The notes: generated from the sequence alone by a model not told the origin. Numbered from the stretch's first letter, positions 34,801-44,255 are shown. The stretch: 64,000 bases of DNA from UBA3210 sp963610315 (GCA_963610315.1 CAVDMV010000001.1:86739-150738); one strand, 5' to 3'. A program made the numbers and translations.

Positions 34801-35730
34801 TTAATCGTTATTCTTTACTAAGAATTCAGATACCTTGTTACGAGCGATATCTTTCTTCATATCTTCTTTATGAGAAGCTAAAGTTGCATCAATTTGTTCT
34901 TGAGTTAAGTTGTATTGAGCTTTCATTAAAGCAACTTGAGAATTTAATTCTTCATCAGTAACAATAATGTTTTCTAATTTAGCAACTTCATCAAAGATTA
35001 CATCAATTTTAAATGATTTAATTGCTTCAGGTTTAATTTCTTTCTTGAAATCTTCCATAGTAGAATTAATCATTTGTAAATAGCCATCAATATTGGAACC
35101 ATATTGAGCCATCGCTCTATCGTAATAATCAATCATATCTTGCATTTTCTTACTATATTCTTCTTCAGAAACTTCAATTTCAGAATTTTCTACAATATGA
35201 TCTAATAATTTTGTTAAATAATCATTTAACATCTTATTTTCTTTTTGTAGATACATTTGATTTTTTAATTCTTTTTTGAAATCTTCAACAGTTTTCATGC
35301 CGTATTGAGCGACGAATTCTTCATTTAATACTGCAGTTTTCTTTTCTTTAACTGCATTAATTTTACATTTAAAAAGAGCAGGTTTTCCTTTTAAATTTTC
35401 TGCTTGATAATTTTCAGGAAAAGTAACATTAACGTCAACATTATCACCTTTTTTATAACCAACTAATTGGTCTTCAAAGCCAGGAATGAATGTATTTGAA
35501 CCAAGTTCAAGATCATATCCTTCACCTTTACCGCCGTCAAAAGCAACGCCGTCACAGAAGCCTTCAAAATCAATATTAACTACTGAACCTAATTTACTTT
35601 TTTCATCAACTTCTTCAAAAGTAGATGCTTGTTTTAACATATTTGCAATTTCAAGTTCTACTTCTTCGTCTTTAACTTCTTCAGCATGTACTTTGCCTAA
35701 TTTATTTTCTTTATATTGTCCGATTTTCAT
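34801..35730 (-). CDS. Trigger factor-like peptidyl-prolyl isomerase lacking the ribosome-binding domain
   Basis: 309 residues. An FKBP-type PPIase domain (about 40-130: GSVVNIDFEGFCDGVAFDGGKGEGYDL with FIPGFEDQLVGYKKGD, then VNVTFPENYQ) followed by the helical trigger-factor C-terminal domain (EEFVAQYGMKTVEDFKKEL onward, with INSTMEDFKKEIKPEAI). The usual N-terminal domain of about 110 residues with the GFRKGKVP-type ribosome contact is absent; nothing upstream to 35865 could encode it. Start at 35730 follows AAAGG. Likely a general chaperone not docked on the ribosome, or replaced by another tig copy elsewhere. Confidence 0.8.
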   Translation of the reverse strand: MKIGQYKENKLGKVHAEEVKDEEVELEIANMLKQASTFEEVDEKSKLGSVVNIDFEGFCDGVAFDGGKGEGYDLELGSNTFIPGFEDQLVGYKKGDNVDVNVTFPENYQAENLKGKPALFKCKINAVKEKKTAVLNEEFVAQYGMKTVEDFKKELKNQMYLQKENKMLNDYLTKLLDHIVENSEIEVSEEEYSKKMQDMIDYYDRAMAQYGSNIDGYLQMINSTMEDFKKEIKPEAIKSFKIDVIFDEVAKLENIIVTDEELNSQVALMKAQYNLTQEQIDATLASHKEDMKKDIARNKVSEFLVKNND

Positions 35731-35825
35731 TTTTAAATACCTTTCTTTCAATTAAACATTCGTCTAACCTAAAATATTATATTAGAAACACCACAATAAA
35801 AGATAGAAAAAAAATTGATTTTAGA

Positions 35826-35860
35826 AAAAAAGATTGTGTAAGTGTTACCAACTTACACAA
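35826..35860 (-). terminator. Terminator of the hypB-oxidoreductase-hypA unit
   Basis: TTGTGTAAGT / ACTTACACAA at 35834-35860, 7-nt loop, followed on the minus strand by CTTTTTTTC. Confidence 0.9.
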
Positions 35861-35865
35861 CCTAA

Positions 35866-36210
35866 TTAGTCTATTTCAATTTGTTTAATATTAAACTCAT
35901 TTCCTTTAAGTAAATATGTATTTTCTGAACCACAGAAAGGACAAATTTTGCCATGTTCAACCGTCGAATATTCTTTTGAACAATTTTCACAGAAAGTTAT
36001 CGCTTTAATAATCTCTACTTTAAGTTCACAGTTTTCAAGTTCGACATGTTTTTTTCTTGCCCAATTCCAGCAATCAATTAATAAATCTGGAACGACAGTT
36101 GAAACTTCTCCAAGTTCAATAATTACGCGGTCAACGTGAGCGATATTATTCTTATGAGCAATCGAAACTACATGATCTACTACGTGGAAAGTTACACCTA
36201 ATTCATGCAT
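35866..36210 (-). CDS. hypA: Hydrogenase nickel-insertion protein HypA
   Basis: Delivers nickel, with HypB, to [NiFe]-hydrogenase (or urease). 114 residues. N-terminal nickel motif MHELGV (His2, Glu3); zinc site FCENCSKEY and ICPFCGS (two CxxC). The ATG overlaps the upstream oxidoreductase stop by one base. HypB is in the same operon, but no HypC-F and no hydrogenase subunit are in this window. Confidence 0.95.
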   Translation of the reverse strand: MHELGVTFHVVDHVVSIAHKNNIAHVDRVIIELGEVSTVVPDLLIDCWNWARKKHVELENCELKVEIIKAITFCENCSKEYSTVEHGKICPFCGSENTYLLKGNEFNIKQIEID

Positions 36211-39119
36211 TACTTGCTAGCTTCCTTACTAGCTTTCTTTTGAGCTTTTTTCCATTCCTTATGTGCTTTTTCTGATGCTTTTTCTTCAGCAGTATGTTTA
36301 CCAAATTTAATTTTTACTGCACGTTTAATTGCATATGGAAGGATATATTTAAATTTATCTTCAGATTTAACCATCTTTGTGCATTCTGGATGATCTCTAA
36401 CTAAAGTAATTGCATCGAACATACATTTTGTTGTACAAATACCGCAGCCAATACATTTATTTCCATCAACTACTGATGCACCACAAGATAAACATCTTGC
36501 TGTTTCAATCTTAACTTGTTCTTCAGTTAATGTTAAATGAGCATCTTTAAATGATGATTTTTGATCAATTGAAGTATCTAGTCCTGCTTCTTGTCTACCA
36601 GCAGTATCATAAGAATCAACTTTAATATTGTTCTTATCTAGCATAATGAAGTCTCTTCTATTTCTACCAATTGTTAATGAAGCATGTTCATGAACATATC
36701 TATGGAGAGATTCAGCCGCGCATTTACCAGCTTCAATTGCATCAATCGCGAATTTTGGTCCTGTATAGACATCACCACCGACGAAGATATCTTCTTCAGC
36801 AGTTTGATATGTTAATTTATCGGCGATTGGATAATTTCCGTGCCAATAAGTTACTTTAGTTCCTTTTAATAAGTCACCCCAGACGATGCTTTGACCAATT
36901 GCGAAGATAACGTGACGAGCATTAACTTCGATTGTTTCATTTTCATCGTATTGAGGATTGAATTTACCTGTTGCATCTTTAGTAGATGTACATCTCTTAA
37001 AGACAACGCCTCTAACAGCACCTAATTCATCCTTAAGAACTTCTTTTGGTCCCCAAGCATTATTAATTTCAATATTTTCTTCAAGAGTTTCACTAATTTC
37101 TTCATTTGAAGCAGGCATTTCTTCACGTGTTTCAAGTGAGAACATACTGACTTTAGAAGCACCAAATCTTAAAGCAGTTCTTGCGCAGTCAACTGCAACG
37201 TTACCTCCGCCAACGACAACGACTTCACCATCAAGTTTTTGAGATAAATCTTCTGCCGCATTATGTAAGAAATTAACTGCAATATCAACACCTTTCGCGT
37301 CTTCTCCGTCAATACCAGGTAATCTACCACCTTGGCAACCAATTGCGACATAGAAAGCTTGATAGCCTTGTTTTCTTAATTCTTCAATTGTGACATCTTT
37401 ACCGACTTCAACACCAGTCTTAATTTCAACGCCGAGTTCTCTAATTACATCAATTTCAGCTTCGATAACATCTTTTTCAAGTTTATATGATGGAATACCA
37501 TAAGTTAACATACCACCACATTTTTTATTCTTTTCAAAAATTGTTGGTTTATAACCTTTAGTTGCTAAATAATAAGCACATGATAAACCAGCAGGACCAG
37601 CACCGATAATCGCGATTTTTTGTTCCCAATGATCTAATCTATTTGAAGCAATAGTCACTTCTGGAATATAACGAGTTTCTGCTTTTAAATCTTGTTCAGC
37701 AAGGAATTTTTTAACCGCATCAATAGAAACAGCTTTATCGATATTACCTCTAGTACAAGCTTCTTCACAACGTTTATTACAAATACGTCCGCAGATAGCT
37801 GGAAGTGGATTATCTTTCTTAATTAATGCTAACGCATCTTTATATCTACCTTCAGCTGCAAGTTTTAAATAGCCTTGAACTGCAACGTGAGCAGGACAAG
37901 CAGTTTTACAAGGAGCAGTACCTGTTTCATAACAGTTAATTCTATTGTTATCACGATAATTTTCATCGTATTTATCTCTACCCCAACTCATATTGTCAGG
38001 TAATTCATGTTTTGGATAAACAACTTGAGAACCATCTTTCTTACATAATTTTTGACCTAATTTAACTGCACCAGCTGGGCAATATTCAACGCACTTACCA
38101 CAAGCGACACATTTTTTAGCATCGACATGAGCAGTATAAGCACTACGTGACATATTTGGAGTATTGAATAATTGAGATGTTCTTAAAGCATTACAAATGT
38201 TAACATTACAGTTACAAATACCGAAGATTTTATTTTCTCCATCAATATTAGTGATTTGATGAACGAAACCATTATCTTCTGCAATTTTTAAAATACGCAT
38301 TGCCTCTTCATAACTAATATCGTGGCCTTTACCTGTTTCACGGCAATAATCTGCAAAATCACCAACACCGATACACCAGTTGTATTGATCATCCGCGCAG
38401 CCTTCATCTAAAGCCGCTCTAGAAGCTCTACAAGAACATTGACCAACACCGATATGGCCTTCATATTTCTTTAACCAATATGATAAGTGTTCTAAATCCA
38501 TGGAAGTATTTTCCATTTCGATCGCTTTTTCTACTGGGATGACGTGCATACCAACGCCACTACCTCCTGGAGGAACTAATTGAGTAATTCCGTCAAGAGG
38601 AATAAAAGTCATTCTTTCAAAGAAAGAAGCGACAGCTGGATGTTCTCTTAAACGTGGATTATCCATCTTCTTTCCATCAGGAGTAATAAATTTTTCATCC
38701 ATATTGAATAATTCAGCACTACCTGGAACGAATAATGGTAAAACATATCTTCTTTCACTTTGAGGAGCAGTTCTACCATTGTGGTCATAGTGATAACCAT
38801 AATCATATTCAAGTAAACCAATATATGACATTTCATCTAATAATTTTTGGAAATGTTCTTTATCTTTTGCTTGATTAGGATTCATTTTACATAAATCTTC
38901 AAAAGTATAGTGATGTCTTACTTTCATTGTTAAAGCAACATCTGCCATTTCGTCTGTTACGATATCAGCAAGTCCCCAATATTCAGGATCTTCAACTTTA
39001 ACACCATGTAATTTATGGTCTAAAACGTCAGTAATCTTCTTTCCTAATTTAACAATCTTTTCATTTGCGACTTTGTCACTCATATGTGGTGGGACAACTT
39101 TTTTACTCATTTCTGGCAT
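36210..39119 (-). CDS. Multi-domain iron-sulfur flavoprotein oxidoreductase (GltD-like)
   Basis: 969 residues. N-terminal region to about 330 with a Cys cluster (GQCSCRASRAALDEGC, WCIGVG, GICNCNVNIC); a 4Fe-4S ferredoxin at about 337-348 (CVACGKCVEYCP); a GltD-type Fe-S domain (CKTACPAHVAVQGYLKLAAEG, CGRICNKRCEEACTRG) at 404-457; FAD motif GAGPAGLSCAYYL near 506; NAD(P) motif VVGGGNVAVDCARTAL near 635; and a C-terminal ferredoxin (CIGCGICTTKCMFDAI). Likely moves electrons between NAD(P)H and ferredoxin-type partners. Between hypB and hypA, so perhaps linked to hydrogenase metabolism. No defined substrate domain. Confidence 0.75.
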   Translation of the reverse strand: MPEMSKKVVPPHMSDKVANEKIVKLGKKITDVLDHKLHGVKVEDPEYWGLADIVTDEMADVALTMKVRHHYTFEDLCKMNPNQAKDKEHFQKLLDEMSYIGLLEYDYGYHYDHNGRTAPQSERRYVLPLFVPGSAELFNMDEKFITPDGKKMDNPRLREHPAVASFFERMTFIPLDGITQLVPPGGSGVGMHVIPVEKAIEMENTSMDLEHLSYWLKKYEGHIGVGQCSCRASRAALDEGCADDQYNWCIGVGDFADYCRETGKGHDISYEEAMRILKIAEDNGFVHQITNIDGENKIFGICNCNVNICNALRTSQLFNTPNMSRSAYTAHVDAKKCVACGKCVEYCPAGAVKLGQKLCKKDGSQVVYPKHELPDNMSWGRDKYDENYRDNNRINCYETGTAPCKTACPAHVAVQGYLKLAAEGRYKDALALIKKDNPLPAICGRICNKRCEEACTRGNIDKAVSIDAVKKFLAEQDLKAETRYIPEVTIASNRLDHWEQKIAIIGAGPAGLSCAYYLATKGYKPTIFEKNKKCGGMLTYGIPSYKLEKDVIEAEIDVIRELGVEIKTGVEVGKDVTIEELRKQGYQAFYVAIGCQGGRLPGIDGEDAKGVDIAVNFLHNAAEDLSQKLDGEVVVVGGGNVAVDCARTALRFGASKVSMFSLETREEMPASNEEISETLEENIEINNAWGPKEVLKDELGAVRGVVFKRCTSTKDATGKFNPQYDENETIEVNARHVIFAIGQSIVWGDLLKGTKVTYWHGNYPIADKLTYQTAEEDIFVGGDVYTGPKFAIDAIEAGKCAAESLHRYVHEHASLTIGRNRRDFIMLDKNNIKVDSYDTAGRQEAGLDTSIDQKSSFKDAHLTLTEEQVKIETARCLSCGASVVDGNKCIGCGICTTKCMFDAITLVRDHPECTKMVKSEDKFKYILPYAIKRAVKIKFGKHTAEEKASEKAHKEWKKAQKKASKEASK

Positions 39120-39122
39120 ACA

Positions 39123-39800
39123 CTACTCTCCTTTTTTTATGCTTTCAATTTTATTTTTTATCCAAGATGCTAATTCATTAACTCCTTCCCCAGTTTTCGC
39201 GGAGATTAATAATATATCTGCATTAGGATTATCGAGTTTTATTCTTTCTTTGCTTTTTTCAATATCGAAGTCAAATACTGGTAAAACATCTATTTTATTA
39301 ATTACAACTAAATCACTCACTTCATAAATAAGAGGATATTTGCTTGGCTTATCGTCTCCTTCAGGAACTGAAAGAATCGTCATATTAATTTGTGCACCTG
39401 TATCAAATTCAGCTGGACAAACTAAATTACCAATATTTTCTAAGACAATGAAATCGAATTCCTCATAGTTAATGGCTTCTAAACCTTGTTTAGTCATACT
39501 TGCATCAAGATGACACATACCACCGGTATGAAGCTGTATCGCTTTAACTCCAGTTTCATTTTGAATCGTTAAAGCATCAACATCAGAATCGATATCTGCC
39601 TCCATGACCCCAATTTTAAAATCCTTCTTTAAAATGTTGATCAGTTTAATTAATGTCGATGTTTTTCCACTACCAGGTGAAGACATTAGGTTAAGCAAAA
39701 AAACTTTCTTTTTATTTAATAATGATCTAAGTTCATTAGCTTCTAAGTCATTATTACCTAAAATAGACTCTTTAACTTCTAAAATCTTTACTTGATCCAT
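39123..39800 (-). CDS. hypB: Hydrogenase nickel-insertion GTPase HypB
   Basis: GTPase that works with HypA to place nickel in hydrogenase or urease. 225 residues. P-loop MSSPGSGKTSTL, metal-binding region HTGGMCHLDASM, VLENIGNLVCPAEFD, and VINKIDVLP. The His-rich nickel-storage N-terminus is absent. Start at 39800 (MDQVKILEVKES) is set by GAGGTG upstream; the ribosome site is within a hairpin (39806-39840). First gene of hypB-oxidoreductase-hypA. Confidence 0.95.
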   Translation of the reverse strand: MDQVKILEVKESILGNNDLEANELRSLLNKKKVFLLNLMSSPGSGKTSTLIKLINILKKDFKIGVMEADIDSDVDALTIQNETGVKAIQLHTGGMCHLDASMTKQGLEAINYEEFDFIVLENIGNLVCPAEFDTGAQINMTILSVPEGDDKPSKYPLIYEVSDLVVINKIDVLPVFDFDIEKSKERIKLDNPNADILLISAKTGEGVNELASWIKNKIESIKKGE

Positions 39801-39805
39801 AAAAC

Positions 39806-39840
39806 ACCTCACGTTTAATTTTATAAAATAAAAGTGAGGT
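39806..39840 (-). promoter_or_regulatory. Hairpin or operator covering the hypB ribosome site
   Basis: ACCTCAC (39806-39812) and GTGAGGT (39834-39840) flank a palindromic AT core (ATTTTATAAAAT). In the mRNA the GAGGTG ribosome site is one strand of the stem; as DNA it is a 35-bp imperfect palindrome next to TATACT (39845-39850 region). Either translation or transcription control by nickel is possible; neither is shown. Confidence 0.45.
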
Positions 39841-39919
39841 TGTAAAGTATACACGTGTCAAAAAAATCAAAAATTGTTATTTTTTTATCAATAAAACTTT
39901 ATTAATTATGACTAACTAT

Positions 39920-39956
39920 GCAAAAAAATAAGACTAGCACAAAGGTTAGTCTTATT
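39920..39956 (-). terminator. Terminator after the IspD-like gene
   Basis: AATAAGACTA / TAGTCTTATT at 39927-39956, 10-nt loop, followed on the minus strand by TTTTTTTGC. Confidence 0.85.
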
Positions 39957-39969
39957 AAACTTATTATAT

Positions 39970-40671
39970 TTAATTTTGTAATAAAAATTCTGCAACTAAT
40001 AAATCCATCTCAGTATAAGTATTTAAATGTGATGTTTCGTCAACTAGCAAATAGGTAGGAACATTAACTAATTTCATTAAAGAAGTTTCATCATCAAATC
40101 TTTGATTTAAGTCTAAAGCAAAATTATGAGCTGTTCTTAATCTATCTAACTTAAATCCTTGAGGAGAAGTAATTGTATAAAGATCATTTTTATCTAAGTT
40201 TTTATCAATAAAATTATCTTCAGTTTTTGTAACAGTTTTTCTAGATACTGCCTTAATAAAGCTTACTGCTTCATGATTTTGCATTGCTTCTAATATTAAA
40301 GAAATATCATTTTTATTGATGTTAATTCTACTCGCATCATGAATGATAATATTAGCGTTTGAAACATAATGCTCACTATCATTAAGGAATAAGATACCTG
40401 CGTTAACACTTGCTTCTTGACTAATGCCTCCAGAAACTACTCCCATTACTTTATCAAAGTTTCTTAATTTAACGACGTCTTCAGTCTTTTTAACATATTC
40501 TAAATCAGTGATAATGACAATCTTATCAATATCAGGATGTTTTTGAAAAGTATCGATAACGCGACAAGCAATACGAGTACGAAAATCTTCATAGACATTT
40601 TTAGATACTTTATTAGTTTGGTTCATGAATTTATTACCATGACCACAAGTTAAAATAAAAGCGATATTCAT
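39970..40671 (-). CDS. IspD/TarI-like cytidylyltransferase
   Basis: 233 residues, the size of the family, which transfers CMP to methylerythritol phosphate (isoprenoids) or ribitol phosphate (teichoic acids). Recognised by layout: N-terminal nucleotide loop LTCGHGNKF (a changed GxGxRM), VSGGISQEASVNAGI, IIIHDASRIN (HDAARP in the family), TSPQGFKLDRL and DDETSLM. Key positions are altered, so substrate is uncertain. It ends one base into the next upstream zinc-ribbon gene junction; they form a pair. Confidence 0.65.
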   Translation of the reverse strand: MNIAFILTCGHGNKFMNQTNKVSKNVYEDFRTRIACRVIDTFQKHPDIDKIVIITDLEYVKKTEDVVKLRNFDKVMGVVSGGISQEASVNAGILFLNDSEHYVSNANIIIHDASRININKNDISLILEAMQNHEAVSFIKAVSRKTVTKTEDNFIDKNLDKNDLYTITSPQGFKLDRLRTAHNFALDLNQRFDDETSLMKLVNVPTYLLVDETSHLNTYTEMDLLVAEFLLQN

Positions 40672-41090
40672 TATTTCTTCCTCCTATTTTTAATAAAAAA
40701 GATAATTCCTAAGATAATTAAAATTATTCCTAATACGCAGAATACATAGAATGCATATTCTCTAAATTCACATGATTTTTGTGAAGAATAAGCTTTTTCC
40801 ATTAAATCTTGTAAGTGGTTTTTATAATCGCCAACTGTTTCTTCATTATATGTTTTTTTATAAGATTCAAATTGACTTTGATAATTAAGCTTATTTGCTT
40901 TTTGAGAAAAAGCGGCAGCTAGAGAACCAATAGAAACAATTAAACCGATAAACATCATATAAAATGATGATTTATTTTTCGATGAAACAATGTCTGGCAT
41001 CTTATTATCAAGAGGAACATTTTTTAAGCAATTAGGACAAGAATTAACATCATCATTCATCAATGTTTTACAATATGGACATTTTTTCAT
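40671..41090 (-). CDS. Zinc-ribbon membrane protein, unknown function
   Basis: 139 residues. N-terminal zinc ribbon CPYCKTLMNDDVNSCPNCLKN (CxxC twice), a hydrophobic helix at about 43-60, a charged loop with KANKLNYQSQFESYKK, and a second helix at 113-132, ending in a basic tail. This is a common architecture in Firmicutes with no known activity. Precedes the IspD-like gene by one base. Confidence 0.6.
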   Translation of the reverse strand: MKKCPYCKTLMNDDVNSCPNCLKNVPLDNKMPDIVSSKNKSSFYMMFIGLIVSIGSLAAAFSQKANKLNYQSQFESYKKTYNEETVGDYKNHLQDLMEKAYSSQKSCEFREYAFYVFCVLGIILIILGIIFFIKNRRKK

Positions 41091-41142
41091 CTGATCACTT
41101 CCTCTTTTTAGTTATTTTACCAAATATGTAAATAAAACGCAA

Positions 41143-41173
41143 ATACGAAAAAAAACGTCAATAGTGACGTTTT
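41143..41173 (-). terminator. Terminator of the hrcA-grpE-dnaK-dnaJ operon
   Basis: AAAACGTCA / TGACGTTTT at 41152-41173, loop ATAG, followed on the minus strand by TTTTTTCG. Confidence 0.9.
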
Positions 41174-41178
41174 AAAAG

Positions 41179-42306
41179 TTATTTCTTTTTCTTTTTTAAT
41201 TTATCGAAGAAACTAGTTTTAGTAGATTTATTATCTTCAATTTCTTTAAATTGTCTTAATAAATTCTTTTGTTCATCAGTTAACTTAGTTGGAGTAACAA
41301 CTTTTAGATGAATATATTGATCACCAAAGGAATTACCTCTAATATCTTTAACACCTTTTTCACGAAGTTTTAAAGTTTGTCCTGATTGGCTTCCTTCTGG
41401 AATCTTAACATCAACTTCTCCATAAACTGTAGGTACGCTTAATGTACAACCTAAAGCAGCATCAATCATGCCTACTTCTAAATCGACATGGATATCGTTT
41501 CCATCTCTTTTAAATGATGAATCGGTATCGACGACCACTTCGATATATAAATCACCATTTGGTCCTCCGTTAGCCCCTCTTTCACCTTTTCCAGAAACTC
41601 TAATTTGTTGACCGTTATTAATTCCGGCAGGAATATTAACTTCGATCTTACGTTTAACTCGGTTATATCCTTTGCCTTGGCAAGAAGTACATTTATTCTT
41701 AACTGTTTTACCTCTACCTGAACAAGTAGGACATACTGATTGAGTTTCTTGAATCATGCCAAAGATGGATTGAACTCTTTTTGAAACATAACCAGTTCCT
41801 GAACAAGTTGTACAAGAAACAATATCAGAAGGAGTTGCTGCGCCTGAACCATTACAAGCCGAACAATTTTCATCAAGAGTAATATTTAGTTCAATCTTCT
41901 TACCTTTAATTGCATCCATGAAGTTAATTCTAACTGTCATGAAACGGTCATTACCTCTAGTTGGTCCAGTTTGTTGTTTTCTTCTTGCTCCTCCGCCAAA
42001 GAATGAGCCAAAAATATCATTTAAATCAACATCTTGGAAACCACCTTGGAAGCCGCCAAATCCACTTTGACCACCATTTTGATCAAAAGCAGCATGACCA
42101 AATTGATCATAAGTCGCCTTCTTTTGAGGATCAGAAAGAACTTCATAAGCTTCTTGAACTTCTTTGAATTTTGCTTCTGCACCTGGTTCTTTATTTAAAT
42201 CTGGGTGATACTTTTTAGCGAGTTTACGATATTGAGACTTAATTTGGTCTTCAGTTGCGTTTTTATCTAGTCCTAGGACTTCATAATAATCTCTTTTCTC
42301 AGCCAT
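41179..42306 (-). CDS. dnaJ: Chaperone DnaJ
   Basis: DnaK co-chaperone. 375 residues with all three parts of type I DnaJ: J domain with KYHPDLN (HPD), a Gly/Phe-rich linker (GGFQGGFQD), four zinc repeats (CSACNGSG, CTTCSGTG, CPTCSGRG, CTSCQGKG) and the substrate-binding C-terminal domain. Last gene of the HrcA-controlled operon. Confidence 0.98.
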   Translation of the reverse strand: MAEKRDYYEVLGLDKNATEDQIKSQYRKLAKKYHPDLNKEPGAEAKFKEVQEAYEVLSDPQKKATYDQFGHAAFDQNGGQSGFGGFQGGFQDVDLNDIFGSFFGGGARRKQQTGPTRGNDRFMTVRINFMDAIKGKKIELNITLDENCSACNGSGAATPSDIVSCTTCSGTGYVSKRVQSIFGMIQETQSVCPTCSGRGKTVKNKCTSCQGKGYNRVKRKIEVNIPAGINNGQQIRVSGKGERGANGGPNGDLYIEVVVDTDSSFKRDGNDIHVDLEVGMIDAALGCTLSVPTVYGEVDVKIPEGSQSGQTLKLREKGVKDIRGNSFGDQYIHLKVVTPTKLTDEQKNLLRQFKEIEDNKSTKTSFFDKLKKKKK

Positions 42307-42330
42307 AATTACCTCCTATATAACAATATA

Positions 42331-42353
42331 ATGGTGGGCTTATCACCCACCAT
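42331..42353 (-). terminator. Hairpin between dnaK and dnaJ
   Basis: ATGGTGGG / CCCACCAT at 42331-42353, 7-nt loop. The minus-strand sequence after it (TTATATTGTTATATAGG) is not a clean U-run. It may reduce readthrough or stabilise dnaK mRNA. Confidence 0.45.
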
Positions 42354-42376
42354 ATATAATTTAGTTAGCTTTTAAA

Positions 42377-44233
42377 TTAGTTAGCTTTATCAGTGAAATC
42401 TGCATCGATTACATCATCGTTATTGTTAGATGCATTTGATGAAGATGTATCACTAGTTGTTGAAGATGTATCTCCTGCACTTGTAGAACCTTGGCTTTGA
42501 TATTGTTGAGCCATTGCTGCTGCTTGTTCAAGTTGAGACATCTTTTCTTTTAATGTTGGGATATCGTTCTTATCGATTGCTTCTTTTAATTCATTTCTTA
42601 ACTTTTCAGTTTCTTCTTTTTGTTTAGCGTCCATCTTGTCGCCATTTGTCGCTAAAGCTTCATCAATTTGAGAAATGAATGATTCTGCTTTGTTCTTAAC
42701 TTCGATTTCGTCTTTTCTCTTTTCATCAGCTTCTTTATTAGCTTCAGCTTCTTTGACCATTCTATCGATTTCTTCTTTAGATAAGCCATTTGAACCAGAA
42801 ATTGTGATTTGTTGTTCTTTATTTGTATCTAAGTCTTTAGCTTTAACATTAACAATACCATTGACGTCGATATTGAATGTAACTTCAATTCTTGGTTGTC
42901 CACGTCTTGCTGGTCTAATACCATCAAGTCTAAATGAACCTAATAATTTGTTATCTCTAGCCATAGGTCTTTCACCTTGGTAGACCATGATATCAACAGA
43001 AGGTTGATTATCTTCAGCAGTTGAGAATACTTGTGATTTTGTTGTAGGAATTGTTGTATTTCTTGTGATTAATGGAGTTAAGACACCACCCATTGTTTCA
43101 ATGCCTAATGTTAATGGAGTAACATCGAGTAATAAGACATCTTTCTTATCGCCACGGATAACGCCACCTTGGATAGCTGCACCAACTGAAACTGCTTCAT
43201 CAGGGTTAACTGAAATATTAGGAGTTTTACCTGTTAAACGTTTAACAATGTCTAAGACAGCTGGCATTCTTGTAGAACCACCAATTAAGATAACTTCGTC
43301 TAATTGAGAAGCAGATAATTTTGCATCGCTTAATGCTCTATTAACTGGTTCTTCAGTTCTTCTTAATAAGTCACGTGTTAATTCTTCAAATTTTGCTCTT
43401 GTGATATCCATTTCAAAGTTAACAGGTCCATTTGCTGTCATTGCAATGAAAGGAAGAGAAACTGTTGTCTTTAATTGGCTTGATAAAGCAATCTTAGCTT
43501 TTTCAGCTTCTTCTTTTAATCTTTGTGAAGCCATCTTATCGTTTGTTAAATCAACACCATATTGAGATTTGATTTGATCTTTTAAGAAGCCTGCAAGTCT
43601 ATTATCCCAGTCATCACCACCTAAACGGTTGTCTCCAGCAGTTGCGATAACTTCGAAAGTACCATCTGCGATTTCAAGAATTGAAACATCGAATGTACCA
43701 CCACCTAAGTCATATACTAAGATTTTTTGGTCTTTATCAGTTTTGTTATCTTCACCATATGCTAATGCTGCAGCAGTAGGTTCGTTAATAATTCTAACGA
43801 CATCTAAGCCTGCAATTTGACCTGCATCTTTAGTTGCTTGACGTTGTGCATCGTTAAAGTAAGCAGGAACTGTAATAACAGCTTTTTCAATTTTTTGACC
43901 TAAATTATCTTCTGCATATTTCTTCATATAAGCTAAGATTTTTGCAGAAATTTCTTGTGGTGTAAAATCTTTATTTAAGCAAGAAATGTGTACTTTTTCA
44001 CTTGTACCCATTTTTCTTTTAATAGAAGCAACTGTATCTGGGTTAGTTAATAATTGTCTTTTTGCTGCATAACCAACAATTTCTTCACCATCTGGTTTAA
44101 AAGAAACAACTGAAGGAGTTGTATTTGGTCCTTCTGGGTTAGGAATAACTTTCCATTTACCATCTTCTTGCATGTAACTTACAACTGAGTTTGTTGTACC
44201 TAAATCGATACCTAAAATAATTTCTTTTGCCAT
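42377..44233 (-). CDS. dnaK: Chaperone DnaK (Hsp70)
   Basis: ATP-dependent chaperone. 618 residues. ATPase domain with GIDLGTTNS, VPAYFNDAQRQATKDAG, YDLGGGTFDVSIL and IGGSTRMP; substrate-binding domain (DVTPLTLGIETMGG); and a helical lid ending in a Ser/Asn-rich tail with DDVIDADF. Normal for Gram-positives. Confidence 0.99.
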   Translation of the reverse strand: MAKEIILGIDLGTTNSVVSYMQEDGKWKVIPNPEGPNTTPSVVSFKPDGEEIVGYAAKRQLLTNPDTVASIKRKMGTSEKVHISCLNKDFTPQEISAKILAYMKKYAEDNLGQKIEKAVITVPAYFNDAQRQATKDAGQIAGLDVVRIINEPTAAALAYGEDNKTDKDQKILVYDLGGGTFDVSILEIADGTFEVIATAGDNRLGGDDWDNRLAGFLKDQIKSQYGVDLTNDKMASQRLKEEAEKAKIALSSQLKTTVSLPFIAMTANGPVNFEMDITRAKFEELTRDLLRRTEEPVNRALSDAKLSASQLDEVILIGGSTRMPAVLDIVKRLTGKTPNISVNPDEAVSVGAAIQGGVIRGDKKDVLLLDVTPLTLGIETMGGVLTPLITRNTTIPTTKSQVFSTAEDNQPSVDIMVYQGERPMARDNKLLGSFRLDGIRPARRGQPRIEVTFNIDVNGIVNVKAKDLDTNKEQQITISGSNGLSKEEIDRMVKEAEANKEADEKRKDEIEVKNKAESFISQIDEALATNGDKMDAKQKEETEKLRNELKEAIDKNDIPTLKEKMSQLEQAAAMAQQYQSQGSTSAGDTSSTTSDTSSSNASNNNDDVIDADFTDKAN

Positions 44234-44255
44234 AATCTTTTAATCTCCTTATTTA

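Noticed and set aside
36671..37351. Open frames inside the large iron-sulfur flavoprotein gene on both strands
   Set aside because: Shadows of a clearly coding frame with many conserved motifs.
42360..42400. Short direct repeat at the end of dnaK (AAAGCTAACTAA twice)
   Set aside because: Simple 12-bp duplication at a stop codon in AT-rich sequence; no functional signal.
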